The notes beneath the pieces were generated by a model, which saw only the letters and a list, made by a program, of their open reading frames with translations, was not told the origin of the DNA and did no database searches. Shown here piece by piece: positions 1-11,836 of a stretch of DNA of 64,000 nucleotides. Each line of letters begins with the position of its first letter. Within the stretch, counting starts at the first letter, position 1. The DNA lies in NCBI GenBank assembly GCA_019671135.1, contig JAHRHY010000015.1, forward strand, positions 186,001 to 250,000, written 5' to 3'. The translations under genes were made by a program, and so were the position numbers. Source of the stretch: Linnemannia hyalina (lineage: Eukaryota > Mortierellomycota > Mortierellomycetes > Mortierellales > Mortierellaceae).

Positions 1-1202
1 TTGCCAATGGAGTTCTCGACGCCAATGTTCTGGAGTGCAGAGGAACTGAAGGAGCTTGCAGGGACTGGAGTCATCGGTAAACAACACATACTCGAACCCC
101 CCCCCCCCCCCCCCCCCTGGACACTATCACGCACTTGGGCCCGCCCCTCCGCTTCTCGAGGATATGGGAGAGGAAACTAACATTTAAACATTGAATATTC
201 AAAATACAAAAATCATAGACAAGATCGGTCGGGAGGAGGCAGAATCGATCTTCAAGGAAAAGTTATGGCCATTGATCAGCGCACACCCAGACCTGTTCCC
301 TACGACCGAACAACAGGACAAGGAGGCAGGATTCTTGAATGTCTTCCATCGGATGGGCTCGTTGATTATGGCGTATGCGTTCCACGATACGCTTCCGGAC
401 AAGGATGAGGATTCGGATATGGATTCGGATGATGAGGATGATGAGGAAGAGGAGGAGAAGGTTAATGTGTCTATGGTTCCCATGGCTGATATGCTCAACC
501 ACAAGACCGGACACAACAACGTAAGGTCTTCTTGATTGTGCACCCTTTTTTGTGGAATTTGGAGGAATGTGTGGTTTTGTTACGGGAACAACTTGCGATT
601 ACTAACGCTTTTTTGTAATGCAACCTTTATCATAATAGGCAAGGTTGTTCCACGAGAAGGATTGCTTGAGGATGGTCGCTATCAAGCCCATCAAGAATGG
701 ACAACAGATCGTATGTATCATGGACGCCAATTGATTAACGACGATCGTATCGGAAGCATTGGTGTCTCTCACTGACCTTTTCTACTCTCCTTTTTTCGAC
801 ATTCGCAGTACAACACATATGGCGAACTTTGCAACGCAGGTAGGCTATTCATTCTCGATTACAGGCATAGGCGACTTGGTGTAAGATCGATAACCGAAAA
901 TGCTGTCCTTTATTAACTCTGATAATCTCCGTTCTCCTCCATAGATCTGTTGAGAAAGTACGGATTTGTGGATGTTCCCAACCCAAACAACATTGCAGAG
1001 ATCAGCGGCGAATCGGTGGTGGCCAAGTGCACCGCTGCAGATGATAATGGAAAGGACGAGAAGGTTGAATTCCTCCTTGAACAGGACGGCCTCGAAGAGT
1101 AAGTTTCTCCTCTTTTTTTTTTTTTTTTTTTTGACTCTGCCTCACACAAGTTGTTTTTTATGCGAAGATATCGTGTATTAATTTACCATTGTGTTTATCG
1201 CA

Positions 1203-1233
<31 letters not shown>

Positions 1234-1831
1234 GGGAACTTTGCAGCTTCTTCATCCTGGAAGCAGGCGGCGAGATCCCCGAGGAACTGATTGGATGTGC
1301 AAAGATTCTGATGATGCCGATTGACGAGTTCAAGACGACGGTTATTGAAGGCAAGAAACTGCCAAACACAAAACTCACGGTCGAGGTTCAAAAGGTCCTG
1401 CGGGAACTTCTCGAGGTCAAGTTGGCTGAATATCCTTCTTCCGCCAAGGTAAAAAAAAAACTGCTCATTTCTGTGGACTATGCGTGCTTGAAAGGAGTTA
1501 CCCTTTTTGTTGTTGTGGATGGTGATTTACCCCCCTCCCCCCCCCTTTGCTGACACTATTTACTCTTTCTTCGCGGGAAAAAAAATGTACACGTGTAAAA
1601 ATCTAGGAGGACAAGGCGCTGTTGAAGCAAGCTACTGGCACCATCCCCGAACGGACACGCAACGCCGTCGTCGTCCGGTCAGGTGAACGCGAAATCGTGC
1701 AGAGTGTACTGGATCAAGTCAAGAAGTGGAGACCCCCACCACCCCCTCCTGCTGCTTCAACTGGAAAGCAGAAGGGTAATGGGAAGGGACAGCCACCAAG
1801 CAAGGGCAAGAAGCCTTATCAGAAGAAGTAG
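1..1831 (+). CDS. SETD6/Rkm4-like SET-domain protein lysine methyltransferase, 5' partial
   Basis: Transfers methyl groups from SAM to lysines; yeast Rkm4 acts on a ribosomal protein of the large subunit and human SETD6 on nuclear and cytosolic proteins. The gene enters from the left edge, so the N-terminus is missing. Exons read 1-76, 219-520, 639-710, 809-839, 945-1098, 1247-1448 and 1607-1831, with phases matching at every junction. The C-terminal half of the SET domain is visible: VPMADMLNHKTGHNNARLF carries the NH...N catalytic/cofactor motif, followed by YNTYGEL and then LLRKYGFVDVPNPNN. The Rubisco-LSMT type substrate-binding region follows. Just before the NH motif sits a very acidic insert (D/E-rich, codons at about 404-460). 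The C-terminal tail is Pro- then Gly/Lys-rich and basic. It converges with the SH3 gene, with 113 bp between stop codons. Family is well supported; the exact substrate is inference. Confidence 0.85.
97..117. repeat. 21-bp poly-C run in intron
   Basis: Uninterrupted C homopolymer inside the first visible intron of the SETD6-like gene. It is probably length-variable and prone to sequencing error. Confidence 0.9.
1113..1233. repeat. Two poly-T runs in one intron
   Basis: T homopolymers of 20 bp (1113-1132) and 29 bp (1205-1233) lie in the fifth visible intron (1099-1246) of the SETD6-like gene. The second makes an extreme polypyrimidine tract close to the 3' splice site at 1245-1246. Confidence 0.9.
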
Positions 1832-1944
1832 ACTGAACATACACAATTATTTTTTTGCATGCATAAACACACTAATACATTATATTTGTCAAAACTCGAA
1901 AAGAATTACATTATCTCGCACTAAAAAAACTCGTGTCAGAAATC

Positions 1945-4900
1945 TCAACCTTGGAGCTGAGCCTTAAGCTGGTTAACTTCCTCCTGGAGCTTCTCACGGG
2001 CCTCGCGCTCATCAGAGAGCTCCTTCTTGACACGATCAAGTTCCTCGGTCATCCAGCGACGCAACTTTGCGATCTCCAACTCAAGTGCCGCAGAGTTGCC
2101 GCCCGAGGCTGGGACGCCCTGGAACTGACCGAAACGAGAGCTCAGCGACTTGACACCACCAGTGGGGGGTGCAACTCCGCCAGCAGGGGTGGGTGCATTG
2201 GCAGGAGATCCAGCCGATGATGATGAGGAGTTCACGGGGCTCAGGGGTCCCTCGTTTCCAGACTCGGTGCGACGACCAGTGGGGCGCAACGAAATTGATG
2301 CAGGCTGTGCACCGGCAAAAGGAGTAGGGAACTTTTGGAAGATGGGCTTTACAGGCTTGGGTGGAGGAGCTGCCCTCTCAACTACAGGAACTGGAGCAGG
2401 CTCTGGCTTCTTGACTTCCTCGGCAGGGGCCTATTATCCACGATCAATTTATATCATTAGTTCACATCTTTGACAACTCTGCAATCTCGTGCAATAATCT
2501 GTACAAAATACAACTTACGGCCTTGACTTCGGCTTCCAATTGGGCAACAAAGCTGCTGGTCTCGGTAGGGACGGGTGCGGTAGGAGGCTTGCGGCCCTTG
2601 GCGGGTCTGGGTCTAGAAATATGGCTCAGTGCAGGGCCAGTGCTTTCCAACTCGGGCAGCTTGGGCTTCTCAGGTTCCTTCTCCTCCTCAACTTGCTCTT
2701 CAACAGCAGCGGGGTCAGTAACAGTCTCTTCTTCCTGCTCGACCTCCTTTTGCTCCTCCTGAGAAGGAATTGGCTCCTCGGGTTCCTCCTGGTGCTCCAC
2801 AGTTTCCTCCTCGTGAACAGGTGCCTCAGACGCGTGATGAACTTCAACTTCTTCCTCTTCAACGATTTCCTCGTGAACAGGCTCGTGTTCTTCAGCCTCG
2901 CTGGAGACAGAAGGCAAGTGGCTCACAGGGGGGGTAGCAATGGATCTTCTATTCTCAGCGATAGAGTGGATAGAAGGAGGACGGGCCAAAGGAGGCAATG
3001 GTCGGCTGCGAGCAACAGGCGTAGGCAGGATGTAGGAGTTGCGTTTCGAGTCTGAGGTAGGGGTCTCGGGGGTCTCGGCAGCAACATGTTCCTCTGAAGT
3101 CTCATCCGCCTCGGTCAAAGGAGCCTCAGGAACAGGCTTCTGGGGGCGGCGCAAAGTGCTGGAGCGGCTCAAGTCACCAGCTGGAGGCTGAGTTGAAGTT
3201 GGCGAGGAAACATCAGGGTTGGGGAAGACAGGGACGGATGCAAGGCGGGGCGATCCGGGAACATCATGGCTGCTGGTGCGGGAAATTATCGACATTCTCT
3301 TGGGTGGAGGAGAGCTGGGAAGTGGTGGCCCTTCGATCGAGGCGCGATCATAGAGTTGGGCAGAGGAGGGTGTTGGTGACGAGATCATTGATGGTGGGCG
3401 CGATCCACGAGGGAATGCTGGAGGAGTTGCCATGGGAGTCTCGTTGGTCCTAGCGCGCACTGGCTCAGCACGAAGAGGCTCAGCAGGGACGGCAGGGAGT
3501 GGGGCTGGCGCGTGGACGGGTGGGCGAGATTGAACTGGGGATTTGGGTGTTTCCTCCTGAGCCACAGGTGCGGGTGCAGGTGCAGGGATTGCGATAGGAG
3601 CAAGAATTGGGGCAGGTGCAAGAATTGGGACTGGTGCAGCGGGTGCAACTCTGGGGGACTGAACGGCCTCTTCCTTGATCTCCTCAACAAAGTCCGAAGG
3701 GAAGTTTCCGACTTCGCCGTCTTCGTTCCTTCCGCTCCACCATCCCTCATCGCCCATCTTATCTGTCACAACAATGGTCGATCCCTTGACCAATGCAATC
3801 TCGTCTATTAGAGGCAGAGTTTTAAGAAAGTCGCATAAGTCATTTTCACCCTTGTCCAGTTCACTTGCGCGTTCAATTGTAATCCTTGACGTCTCTTACC
3901 ATCCTCCTGAGCAGTATAATCGTAAACAACCAACGCTCTAATTTGTTTGGCTATTGACAAAAAAAAACAATAATACGATTATAATTAATAACACTCTTCG
4001 ATTAAGTTTGGTTAGAGTGGCATCTGAAAATATGCAATTACAACGAACGTACATTTGGGCTTCTTGGCGCGGCTGGGGACGCGAGGCTCCTGAGCAACAA
4101 CAGGCTCCTCAACAGGTGCAGGAGGAGTAGCGGGTGCGGGTGCAGGAGGAGTGGCGCGAGCAGGGGTGTGGTGGGCAATCAAAGGGGCGACAATCTCTTC
4201 GGCGACAGGAGGCGAGATCTTAGGTGGAGCTGCAGCCACGACAGGAGAGCGAGGCTCATCGACCGAAGTCCTCTTAACCATACCTCCGACAGATGGAGCT
4301 GGAGCGGGAGCTGCAGGCTCGCTAACGCCTCCAAGTTTCTTCAATCCTCCCGTCTTCTTGAGTCCAGGAACGACTCCTCCTGCAAACAATGATCCGAGAC
4401 CTCCTTGCTTGACTCCAAATGCAGCCAACTTGAACTTGGTAGGCTTGTCTCCAGCGTCTACAGTCTCCTCCTTGTGCTCCAAAAGTTTGACGTACTATGA
4501 TTGTTGACAGTTGGGGACACAAGAAAAAGGGGGGAAGGAGGATCAATCATGTTAGCGACATAGTCAGGTCAAGAGTCAGTCGTCTCTAAATAGCCTTCAA
4601 ACCGCCAATGGGTCACGCATCCGCTTGACAGCAGACATGCATTAATAACGCAGGCAAGGGGGTAAGGAGGAGAGAACACTGTCCTTACATTGCTAGGAAA
4701 AGTTCCAACTTTGCCGTTCAAGTCGCCAGTCCACCAAGCAGGGTCGCTCGAGTCGAGAATGGTTACCACGCGGCCGACCTCCAGTGACAACTCGCTCGAT
4801 TCCTTTGCCTCGTAATCGTATTCCACTCTAGCGAGAACGGGGCCTATCAACAGTGATAGAAGACAAAGATAATCAAGTTAGCGACATTTTTTTCGGGTTC

Positions 4901-5790
4901 ACACTGTAACCCACTGCAATTTTCTTTTGTATTTCATCTTGGTGCTCATTCTTTGTATTTTTGGCCAATGCTCTCGTTCCTGTCAGCACTGCTCACCGTT
5001 TTATCCATTTTTTTTCTCCCATGACGGTGACGCTGTAGCCGTTTTTCTCTTTGTATCCTCACGCCCCTTCCTCTTTTTAATTGTTACCTTCGTGCTTGGG
5101 TGCAGGGGGGGCAGCACTCTCCGCTGCTGCTGGAGCAGTCACCGCTTCGTCCTCAACAGGCGCTGCTGGGACGGGATCAGCTGGTGGGGCGGGGGGTGCT
5201 GCTACTTCTGGTGCTGCTGGCTTTTCTTCATAAGGGTCCACAAACTAGTCATTCCATTGCAAAGTAGAAAACGGGGAAGCGCTTTGTTAGAACAATCGTC
5301 GTAATACGCCGTGACTCAGTATTGTAACAATGGGATACGCTGGAGAATGCAGATGCGGACTTACGTTGGCGGGGAACCAGCCTGCTTGACCGTCCTTGAC
5401 CCTCTCACCAACCCACCATCCAGGGTCAGAGTTGTCCGAAACAGTAATGATGTCTCCGACCTGGAGGCTCAACTCGTCGCCCTTTTCGGCATCGTAGTTG
5501 TGATGCGCAATGTAGAGATTCGCTGTTGGTGTTGTCGTATGAAGTGTCCAGTTTGCGGCGTAGAAGTGAAGGGAAAAAAAGTGCAAGAACAAGAGAAAAG
5601 AGGGGGAACGGAGGAGGAGGAGGAGGAGGAGGAGGAGGAGGAGGAGTGTGAATAAGTCAAAGAAGTTGTTTGCACTGCGTGCAACAAGCACCTATGCATT
5701 ACGGCTTTGCAGTGAATATAAAAGCCAGTGTGCACCTGTCCGTCCCACGTTTCTTTTGCCGCGCTTCTTTTGTTATCGTTTCTTACCCAT
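1945..5790 (-). CDS. Triple-SH3 adaptor protein, CIN85/CD2AP-like
   Basis: Predicted scaffold of endocytosis or cortical actin, 912 aa. Coding exons (5' to 3'): 5787-5790, 5365-5522, 5088-5244, 4689-4843, 4053-4494, 3900-3950, 2519-3804 and 1945-2430. Exon 1 codes only ATG plus one base, and the joined start reads MANLYIAHHNYDAEKGDELS. Three SH3 domains carry the ALYDY-type start, WW and FP.N features: about residues 2-58 (DPGWWVGE), 107-163 (DPAWWTGD, FPSNYVKLL) and 300-365 (DEGWWSGR, FPSDFVEE). Introns cut each SH3 domain near its last strands. Between and after them are long Pro/Ala- and Glu-rich disordered stretches. The protein ends in a coiled coil (about 855-912, LEIAKLRRWMTEELDRVKKE). 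Three SH3 domains, Pro-rich middle and C-terminal coiled coil is the CIN85/CD2AP plan; orthology is inference. Confidence 0.87.
5611..5646. repeat. (GGA)12 microsatellite in intron 1
   Basis: Perfect trinucleotide repeat inside the first intron of the triple-SH3 gene. It reads as CT-rich on the transcribed strand, upstream of the acceptor at 5523-5524. Confidence 0.9.
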
Positions 5791-6241
5791 GGTATCAATA
5801 GGCCTTTTTATTCGTTCCTGAGTTTTATGGAGGCGTGCAGGGGGGAGAGGAGGGTGCTGAGTGTTGAGTATGTGTGTAGAGGAAGAGCACGAAGCTGGGA
5901 ATGTGAATGAGTGATGGAAAAGAGAGTGAAGTAAAAAGTAAGGAAGAGTAATGGAAGCGTACAAGTGTAGAAATAAAAAAGAAGAGAGAAGAAGAGACGA
6001 TGGGCTTTAAAGTGATGAAGCCCGTCCTGCAGCTCGCCTCCTTCCCCTTCAGCCGTGTCGTCAAAAACGACCTCGTTCCTGGGCGGGCAGAGGAGGCGCG
6101 CGTGCACTTAGATAGGGTTCACTCTTCATCCCCCGTGACTGATATTGAACCATTCGCCCCATTTATTTGTTGAAATGATAATAGAGAGCAGAGAATGTTT
6201 GCTCGCGCTGAGAATGGTTGATACCGCCATCTACACCAACA
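5791..6241. other. Intergenic: SH3-gene leader and P450-1 3' flank
   Basis: About 450 bp without a supported gene. On the minus strand 5830-6000 is pyrimidine-rich (repeated CTTCT/TTTCT), as in the leaders of other genes here, so it is probably promoter or 5' UTR of the triple-SH3 gene. The side next to 6242 should hold the polyadenylation region of P450 copy 1. No conserved ORF was seen. Confidence 0.6.
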
Positions 6242-8400
6242 TCAGACGCACCAGGAAAGAGGGACATCCGTCCGCTTGGTAACAACAGTCATCAACGCCT
6301 CCTTCATCGGTAGCGTCAGTGAACCCTTGAACATCGGCCCACAGTGACCCGGCGTCAATTTGAACGTGTACCTCTGCAACAGGATACAGGTTGTCGCCAT
6401 CGCCTCCAACTGCGCAAACGTCATGCCCAGACACAAACGTGGGCCCGCATTGAAAGTGATAAACTTGAACTGACTCTCCGGCTTGAATTTGCTAAAGGGG
6501 CTCACTCGTCGGCCGGTCGCATGGTTCACCGTTAAACCAGGGCGACCAGTGTCCGAAGAGACTAGCCATCGCTCAGGGACAAACTGTTCGGCATCGATCC
6601 CCCAAACAGCCTTGTTGCGGCCCATACACCAGTTCGAAAACGCGACGAGCTCGCCCTTGTAGATTCGTGTGCCGTCAGGGAGTATATCGTCATCGACGGC
6701 CTGCTTGACGTTCTTGGGGACGGGTGTGTGCAGTCGCAGGGTCTCGTGGAAGACTGCCTTGACATAGGGCAGCTCGTTCATCAAGACTTCGTAGGTAATC
6801 TTGTCAGTCGAGCCTTCAAGGACCATGTCGATCTCATGGAGAACGTTCTTCATGACTCTTGGGTTGACCATGAGGCAATAAAACTGCCAGGTCAAAGCCT
6901 GCGCCGTCGTGTCGCGTCCAGCTCTAACCAAGACCAAGGAAAGATGTTGCACCATAGAACAGATGTGAGTAGCTCATTTGCTTCGCTCCTATAGCTAACC
7001 TTGGAATGAAAGGAGTGCAATAAAAATACGTACATCATAAAGTTGACAAATACATCGCGGAGCTCACGGTCAGTGAGCATGGTGCCATCCTCACTCTTGT
7101 AGGTGATAAAATGATCCAACAGATCTCGCGTTCTCGTTGTAGCTTTCTCAGGGGTTTCAGCTCGACGGTCGCGCACAGCCTTGGCAGCATACTCATCCAG
7201 GATACTAATACAACCCCAATGCTTCTTCCACCGTCCAGGGATAATCCGGTCGGTGATGAACCAAAACGGGTTGAGCATTCGAAATTCAGCCGCCGAGTTC
7301 AAGAAATCAAACGCGTCTCCAAACTCATTTGGACCTTCCTCGTTCAGCAACGCCTTGAACTCCAACCCAAATGTGAGCTTTCCAAACGCATCTAGCGTCA
7401 ACTTGAGGAACTTGTCTTGGAGGTCAACAGGCATCTCAGCAGCAATGGCTCGGTCGAGAACGGTGCTAAAATCCTCAGCACTGGACTTGAATGCGCCTTC
7501 GACCAGACTGCGATAGAGCTTGGTAGTGAAGATGTTGGAGGCCGTCTTTCGATGGAACCTCCACTCTTCATGGTCGGCGACAAATATTCCTCGGCCAAAG
7601 ATATCTGACAAGTTCCAACGAACTAGATCGCCCTTGACATAGTTCTCAAAGTTGGCTGTTTTTCATACAATAATTAGGGTCAGAGATGTAAGATGAGGAG
7701 AAAAGACAAGGTGAAGCGTCTGGGTACCGAAGTTGCCTACTTTTGAGGATGTGCTCCATGAACTCGGGTCGATTCAGGAGGATGGCGCGACCAAAGATTG
7801 GCATCGTAATTGACCTGGTCCAAACAAAATCCAAAGAGAGCTCGTTGTGCAACGAAGGATGGTTGCTGTTAGCTTATGTCTTGTAGGGTTCGATGAAATA
7901 GGCTCGTGGGAAAGTGCATCCGAACATTTTTTGTGCCACAAGAAGCAAAATGTATATATGGGAGAGAAGACTGCGAGACCGTTCTTTTCAGTACCTCATA
8001 GAATGTATATTTCACCATAAAGAAGGCGATAAAACAAGATACAAAAGTAAAAAGATCACATGCACAAGAGCAACAATAAAGCCAGAGAGAGAGAGAGGGA
8101 GTCTTACACAACATCTCCATGCTCTTGGAAGATCTGATGGAGGTAAAGGAGAGGGTCTTCTCGGTGCTCGATAAAGCCACCAAGGTTGCCAATTAAAGGT
8201 AACCCTGGAGCATCTTGTCCACGAGCTTTGAGATCTGGCCGGGCTCTTGTCAGGAAGGCTCGGTTGGGGTACTTGATGATCGCCGCTACGAAGAATCCGA
8301 TCGTAGCCAAGACAGCGTACTCGATGGGTGTTCGCTTGCGCTTAGCCATCTGTCGCTCCAACAGTCTTCTCAGACCGATGCCTGCCATTACGAGTGCCAT
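6242..8400 (-). CDS. Cytochrome P450 monooxygenase, copy 1
   Basis: Haem-thiolate monooxygenase of the ER membrane, 556 aa, with exons 8108-8400, 7741-7814, 7034-7655 and 6242-6923. The N-terminus has one membrane anchor (about residues 27-45, YAVLATIGFFVAAIIKY) followed by a Pro-rich hinge (DAPGLPLIGNL). Core motifs are complete: I-helix AGRDTT (about 331), K-helix HETLRLH (ExxR, about 389) and the haem-binding loop FNAGPRLCLG with the cysteine ligand near 494. The AGRDTT...FNAGPR.CLG combination resembles the CYP52/86/704 group of fatty-acid omega-hydroxylases, so an alkane or fatty-acid substrate is a reasonable guess but not shown. Its last residues (PLSWCV) differ from copy 2 because the 3' ends diverged. 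Exon lengths 293, 74 and 622 nt are identical to copy 2. Confidence 0.9.
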
Positions 8401-9544
8401 GGTTAAATGTTGAAATAAGGGGATGAGATGAATAGTGGGGTGAAGTATAGCACTTTGTGGTGAGCGTGGAAGGGTGACAAGTTAGAAAAAGAAAAAGAAA
8501 CGAAAAGAAGGGAACTTTTAAAAACATTTCTCATGTTGCTCCTCAACCTAACTGTGAGGCAACGAGGATAGGTTAGGGAGGTAACAATGCCAACTTCAAA
8601 AGAAGTAATGCAAGGAAAGAAGTAGATGGTTAGATGTCATCAGTTCTTTTAGTGTACCCCTTCCCCGTCCCTTTTGAGTGCGATCCCCTCATCATTGGTA
8701 CCAAAGCTTTCTTTTCTTTTTTTTTGTTGGTTGTTATGCTGTTCAGGCGTCATATTGAGGACCATGTTCTTGCAGAAAGGCATGGTGGAAATGTCTCCCT
8801 GGCCTCTCGCACAGATCGCACTGGCATATGTTCAGAGGTAAAAAGACAAACAGACACAAACGACAACGAGGTCTAAGGACAATCAACAAGACAAAGAAAG
8901 GATGTTACTCTCTTTTAGCTGCATGTGAATGCGAGTACAGGAAAAACGCGTTGTTGACTTGTCGTTGCCTTGCACATCAACGTCAATGCTACCACCCATC
9001 GACAGGTAAGCGAATACTCTTCTTTTCAGTGCCAATGGACACAGCTAAACTCTTAAAGTCATGTCGCTTCCTTCGTTTTTCTACAACTGTCTTTGACAAT
9101 GACGACCGGCAGAGATGAGGAAGACTGGGTAACAAAGGAAACAAAAAGTATCAACATCGGATCGCTTGACAAAATCCTGCGAATGGAGCACATTTTACTA
9201 TGCTTCCTTCCACTCTTCTCCACCCTTCTCCACCCTTCTCCACCCTAACCCCTCAAACCTTTTGGCACCCCTGCAGATTTTTCAAGTCCCTCGGCCCACT
9301 TACAGCCTTGCATCGCGTAAATGGATCAAAACAACAACAACAAATCAACAAAACCCCCATTCCGCGAGCCGAAATGCGAGACCCTATGGTTTGCGCCACC
9401 AAAATTTCAAAGTCAACGTTGTCGGTCGTTGATCACCAGAAAACCTTAACGCGTAAGCCATCAAGAGCGCAAACAGCGACACGCGAAGTTGCAAAGCAAG
9501 AAAGTCCAATCTGGACATGTTTTATTCAATAAAAAAAAACACTA
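8401..9544. promoter_or_regulatory. Upstream region of P450-1, part of the duplicated unit
   Basis: About 1.1 kb between the P450-1 start and the P450-2 stop with no supported gene. It holds the promoter and leader of copy 1 and shares blocks with the region above copy 2. A 10-bp tandem repeat (CTTCTCCACC, about 3.5 copies) lies at 9211-9246 and is absent from copy 2. An AATAAA-like signal occurs on both strands near 9525-9540 and probably serves P450-2. Confidence 0.6.
9211..9246. repeat. 10-bp minisatellite, about 3.5 copies
   Basis: Direct repeat with period 10 (unit CACCCTTCTC) in the upstream region of P450 copy 1. It has no counterpart in the corresponding flank of copy 2, so it arose or was lost after the duplication. 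Confidence 0.85.
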
Positions 9545-11836
9545 TCATTCTTTGCGCTGAGAAGCAAGAGGAACACGGACAGGACCATCCGTCCGCTTAG
9601 TAACAACCGTCATCAACGCTTCCTTCATCGGCAAGGTAATCGACCCCTTGACTGTCGGCTCAGGATGCCCCGGTGTCAACTGGAACTGGTACCTCTGCAA
9701 CAGGATACAAGTCGTCGACATCGCCTCCAACTGCGCGAACGTCATGCCTAGACACAGACGAGGACCCGCGTTGAAGGCAATAAACTTGAACTGACTCTCG
9801 GGTTTGAACTTTCCATAGGGACTGAGTCCTCGACCGGTCGCAGGGTTCACCGTCATAGCAGAGCCACTAGCGTCTGAAGAGACCAACCATCGCTCAGGGA
9901 CAAATTGCTCGGCATCGATCCCCCAGACAGCCTTGTTTCGACCCATGCACCAATTCGAGTACGCGATAAACTCGCCTTTGTAGACTCGTGTTCCGTCAGG
10001 GAGGATATCGTCATCGACGGCCTGTTTGACGTTCTTGGAGACTGGTGGGTGCAGACGCAAAGTCTCATGAAGGACTGCCTTGACATAGGGCAGTTCATTC
10101 ATCAAGACTTCGTACGTGATCTTTTCGGTCGAACCCTCAAGGACAGTGTCGATCTCGTGAACGATATTATTCATGATTCGAGGGTTGACCATGAGGCAGT
10201 AGAACTGCCAGATCAATGCCTGTGCCGTCGTGTCGCGGCCAGCCCTATATAAAACCATATCAATGCACAATATAAAAATCACATCAGTATGTTGCAGCTA
10301 CGTTCCTCACAGTAGTACATTGTACAATGAGAAAGAAAAACAATGATTGAGCGCATACATCATAAAGTTCACAAAGACATCTCGCAGCTCACGGTCGGTA
10401 AGCATAGTACCATCCTCGCTCTTGTAGTTGATAAAGTGGTCCAAGAGGTCTCGTTTCCTCGTCTCGGCTTGTTCGGGCGTCTCAGCTCGACGGATACGCA
10501 CGGCCTTGGCCGCGTACTCGTTCAAGATACCGATACAATCCCAATGCTTCTTCCACCGCCCGGGGATGATCCGATCAGTAATGAACCAAAACGGGTTCGA
10601 TAACCGAGCGTCGGCAGCACTAGTCAAGAAATCAAACGCGTCGCCAAACTCGTTCGGACCATCCTCGCTCAATAGTGCCTTGAAGTCGAGCCCAAAGGTC
10701 AGCTTTCCGAACGCATCCAGTGTCAACTTGAGGAACTTGTCCTGGAGGTCCACAGGCTTGTGGGCAGCAATAGCACTATCGAGTACGGTGCTGAAATCCT
10801 CGGCACTAGACTTGAAGGCACCCTCGACCAAGCTCCGGTAGAGCTTGGTAGTGAAGATGTTGGAGGCTGTCTTCCGATGGAATCTCCACTCCTCATGGTC
10901 GGCAACAAAGATCCCCCGTCCGAGGATATCTGTCAAGTTCCAACGGAATATGTCACCTTTGACGTAGTTGTCAAAGTTGGCTTTTGAGAAATAGCAGAAT
11001 GAAAAAAGTTGATGTGGGCGTTAGGATTTGAGTTTTGACACATATAGGGTTCAATACAATCGAAATGGTGGACAATGCGACGGCAAAAAACACGATAGTA
11101 CGACGTTACTTACTTTTGAAGATGTGCTCCATGAACTCGGGCCGATTGAGGATAATTGCTCGGCCTATCATAGGCATTGTGATAGAGCTGTTCACGGAAT
11201 GCAAAAAGAAAGAGTCGTAAGAAAGGGCACAAGATGGCTCTGTTAGTTCATGCAGTGTCAGGTTTGTCCGTAAGGCGAGTCCAGGTAAAGTGTGGAGAAG
11301 AGAGATGAAGGGCAGGAATAATTTGGGCTCAAAGGTCGCGTGGAAGGTGCACAAATCAAAAAGATTCGGGGGATTTGTGGTTGTGGGGTACATGTGGGGA
11401 GGGGGTTGTGGGAAAAGGCAAAGAACTGACAACACAACAGGATTTTTTTTTTCGCGAATCGAAATGTGTACCCGAACTGGCTAAGACAAGAAGGAAAAAC
11501 ACAGAGTAAACGAAGCACACCGGCTCAAACGAAGGATACTTACATGACATCGCCGTGTTCTTGGAAGGTCTTGTGAAGATAATCAAGAGGGTCCTCCCGG
11601 TGCGACAGCATATCGGCGAGGTTTCCAATCAAAGGTAAGCCTGGAGCGTCTCGTTTCAATGCCTTCAGGTCTGGTCGAGCATTCGTGAAGACGGCCCGGT
11701 TGGGGTACTTGATAATCGCCGCTACAAAGCATACGATCGTTGCCAGGACGGCGTACTCGATGGGTGTTCGCTTGCGCTTAGCCATCTGTCGCTCCAACAG
11801 TCTTCTCAGACCAATGCCTGCCATCACGAGTGCCAT
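9545..11836 (-). CDS. Cytochrome P450 monooxygenase, copy 2
   Basis: Paralogue of the neighbouring P450, 562 aa, with exons 11544-11836, 11114-11187, 10359-10980 and 9545-10244. The first 34 residues, up to VLATI, are identical to copy 1. Membrane anchor, AGRDTT I-helix, HETLRLH (ExxR) and FNAGPRLCLG haem loop are all intact, so both copies should be functional enzymes. Differences cluster in the region after the anchor (AVFTNARPDLKALKRD versus AFLTRARPDLKARGQD), in exon 2 (MPMIGRAIIL versus MPIFGRAILL) and at the C-terminus (GPVRVPLASQRKE versus PLSWCV). The predicted activity is the same class as copy 1 (CYP52/86/704-like, possibly fatty-acid hydroxylation). Substrate change after duplication is possible but cannot be judged here. 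Confidence 0.9.

Larger units (their letters stand above)
6242..9470 (-). repeat. Tandem duplication unit A (P450-1 plus upstream region)
   Basis: Unit A aligns by eye to unit B (9545-12800). Coding exons are very similar. The upstream blocks are also shared: CGGATCGCTTGACAA at about 9160 and 12530, CAAGTCCCTCGGCCCA at about 9280 and 12638, and TTTGCGCCACCAA at about 9390 and 12742. Limits are approximate. Confidence 0.8.
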
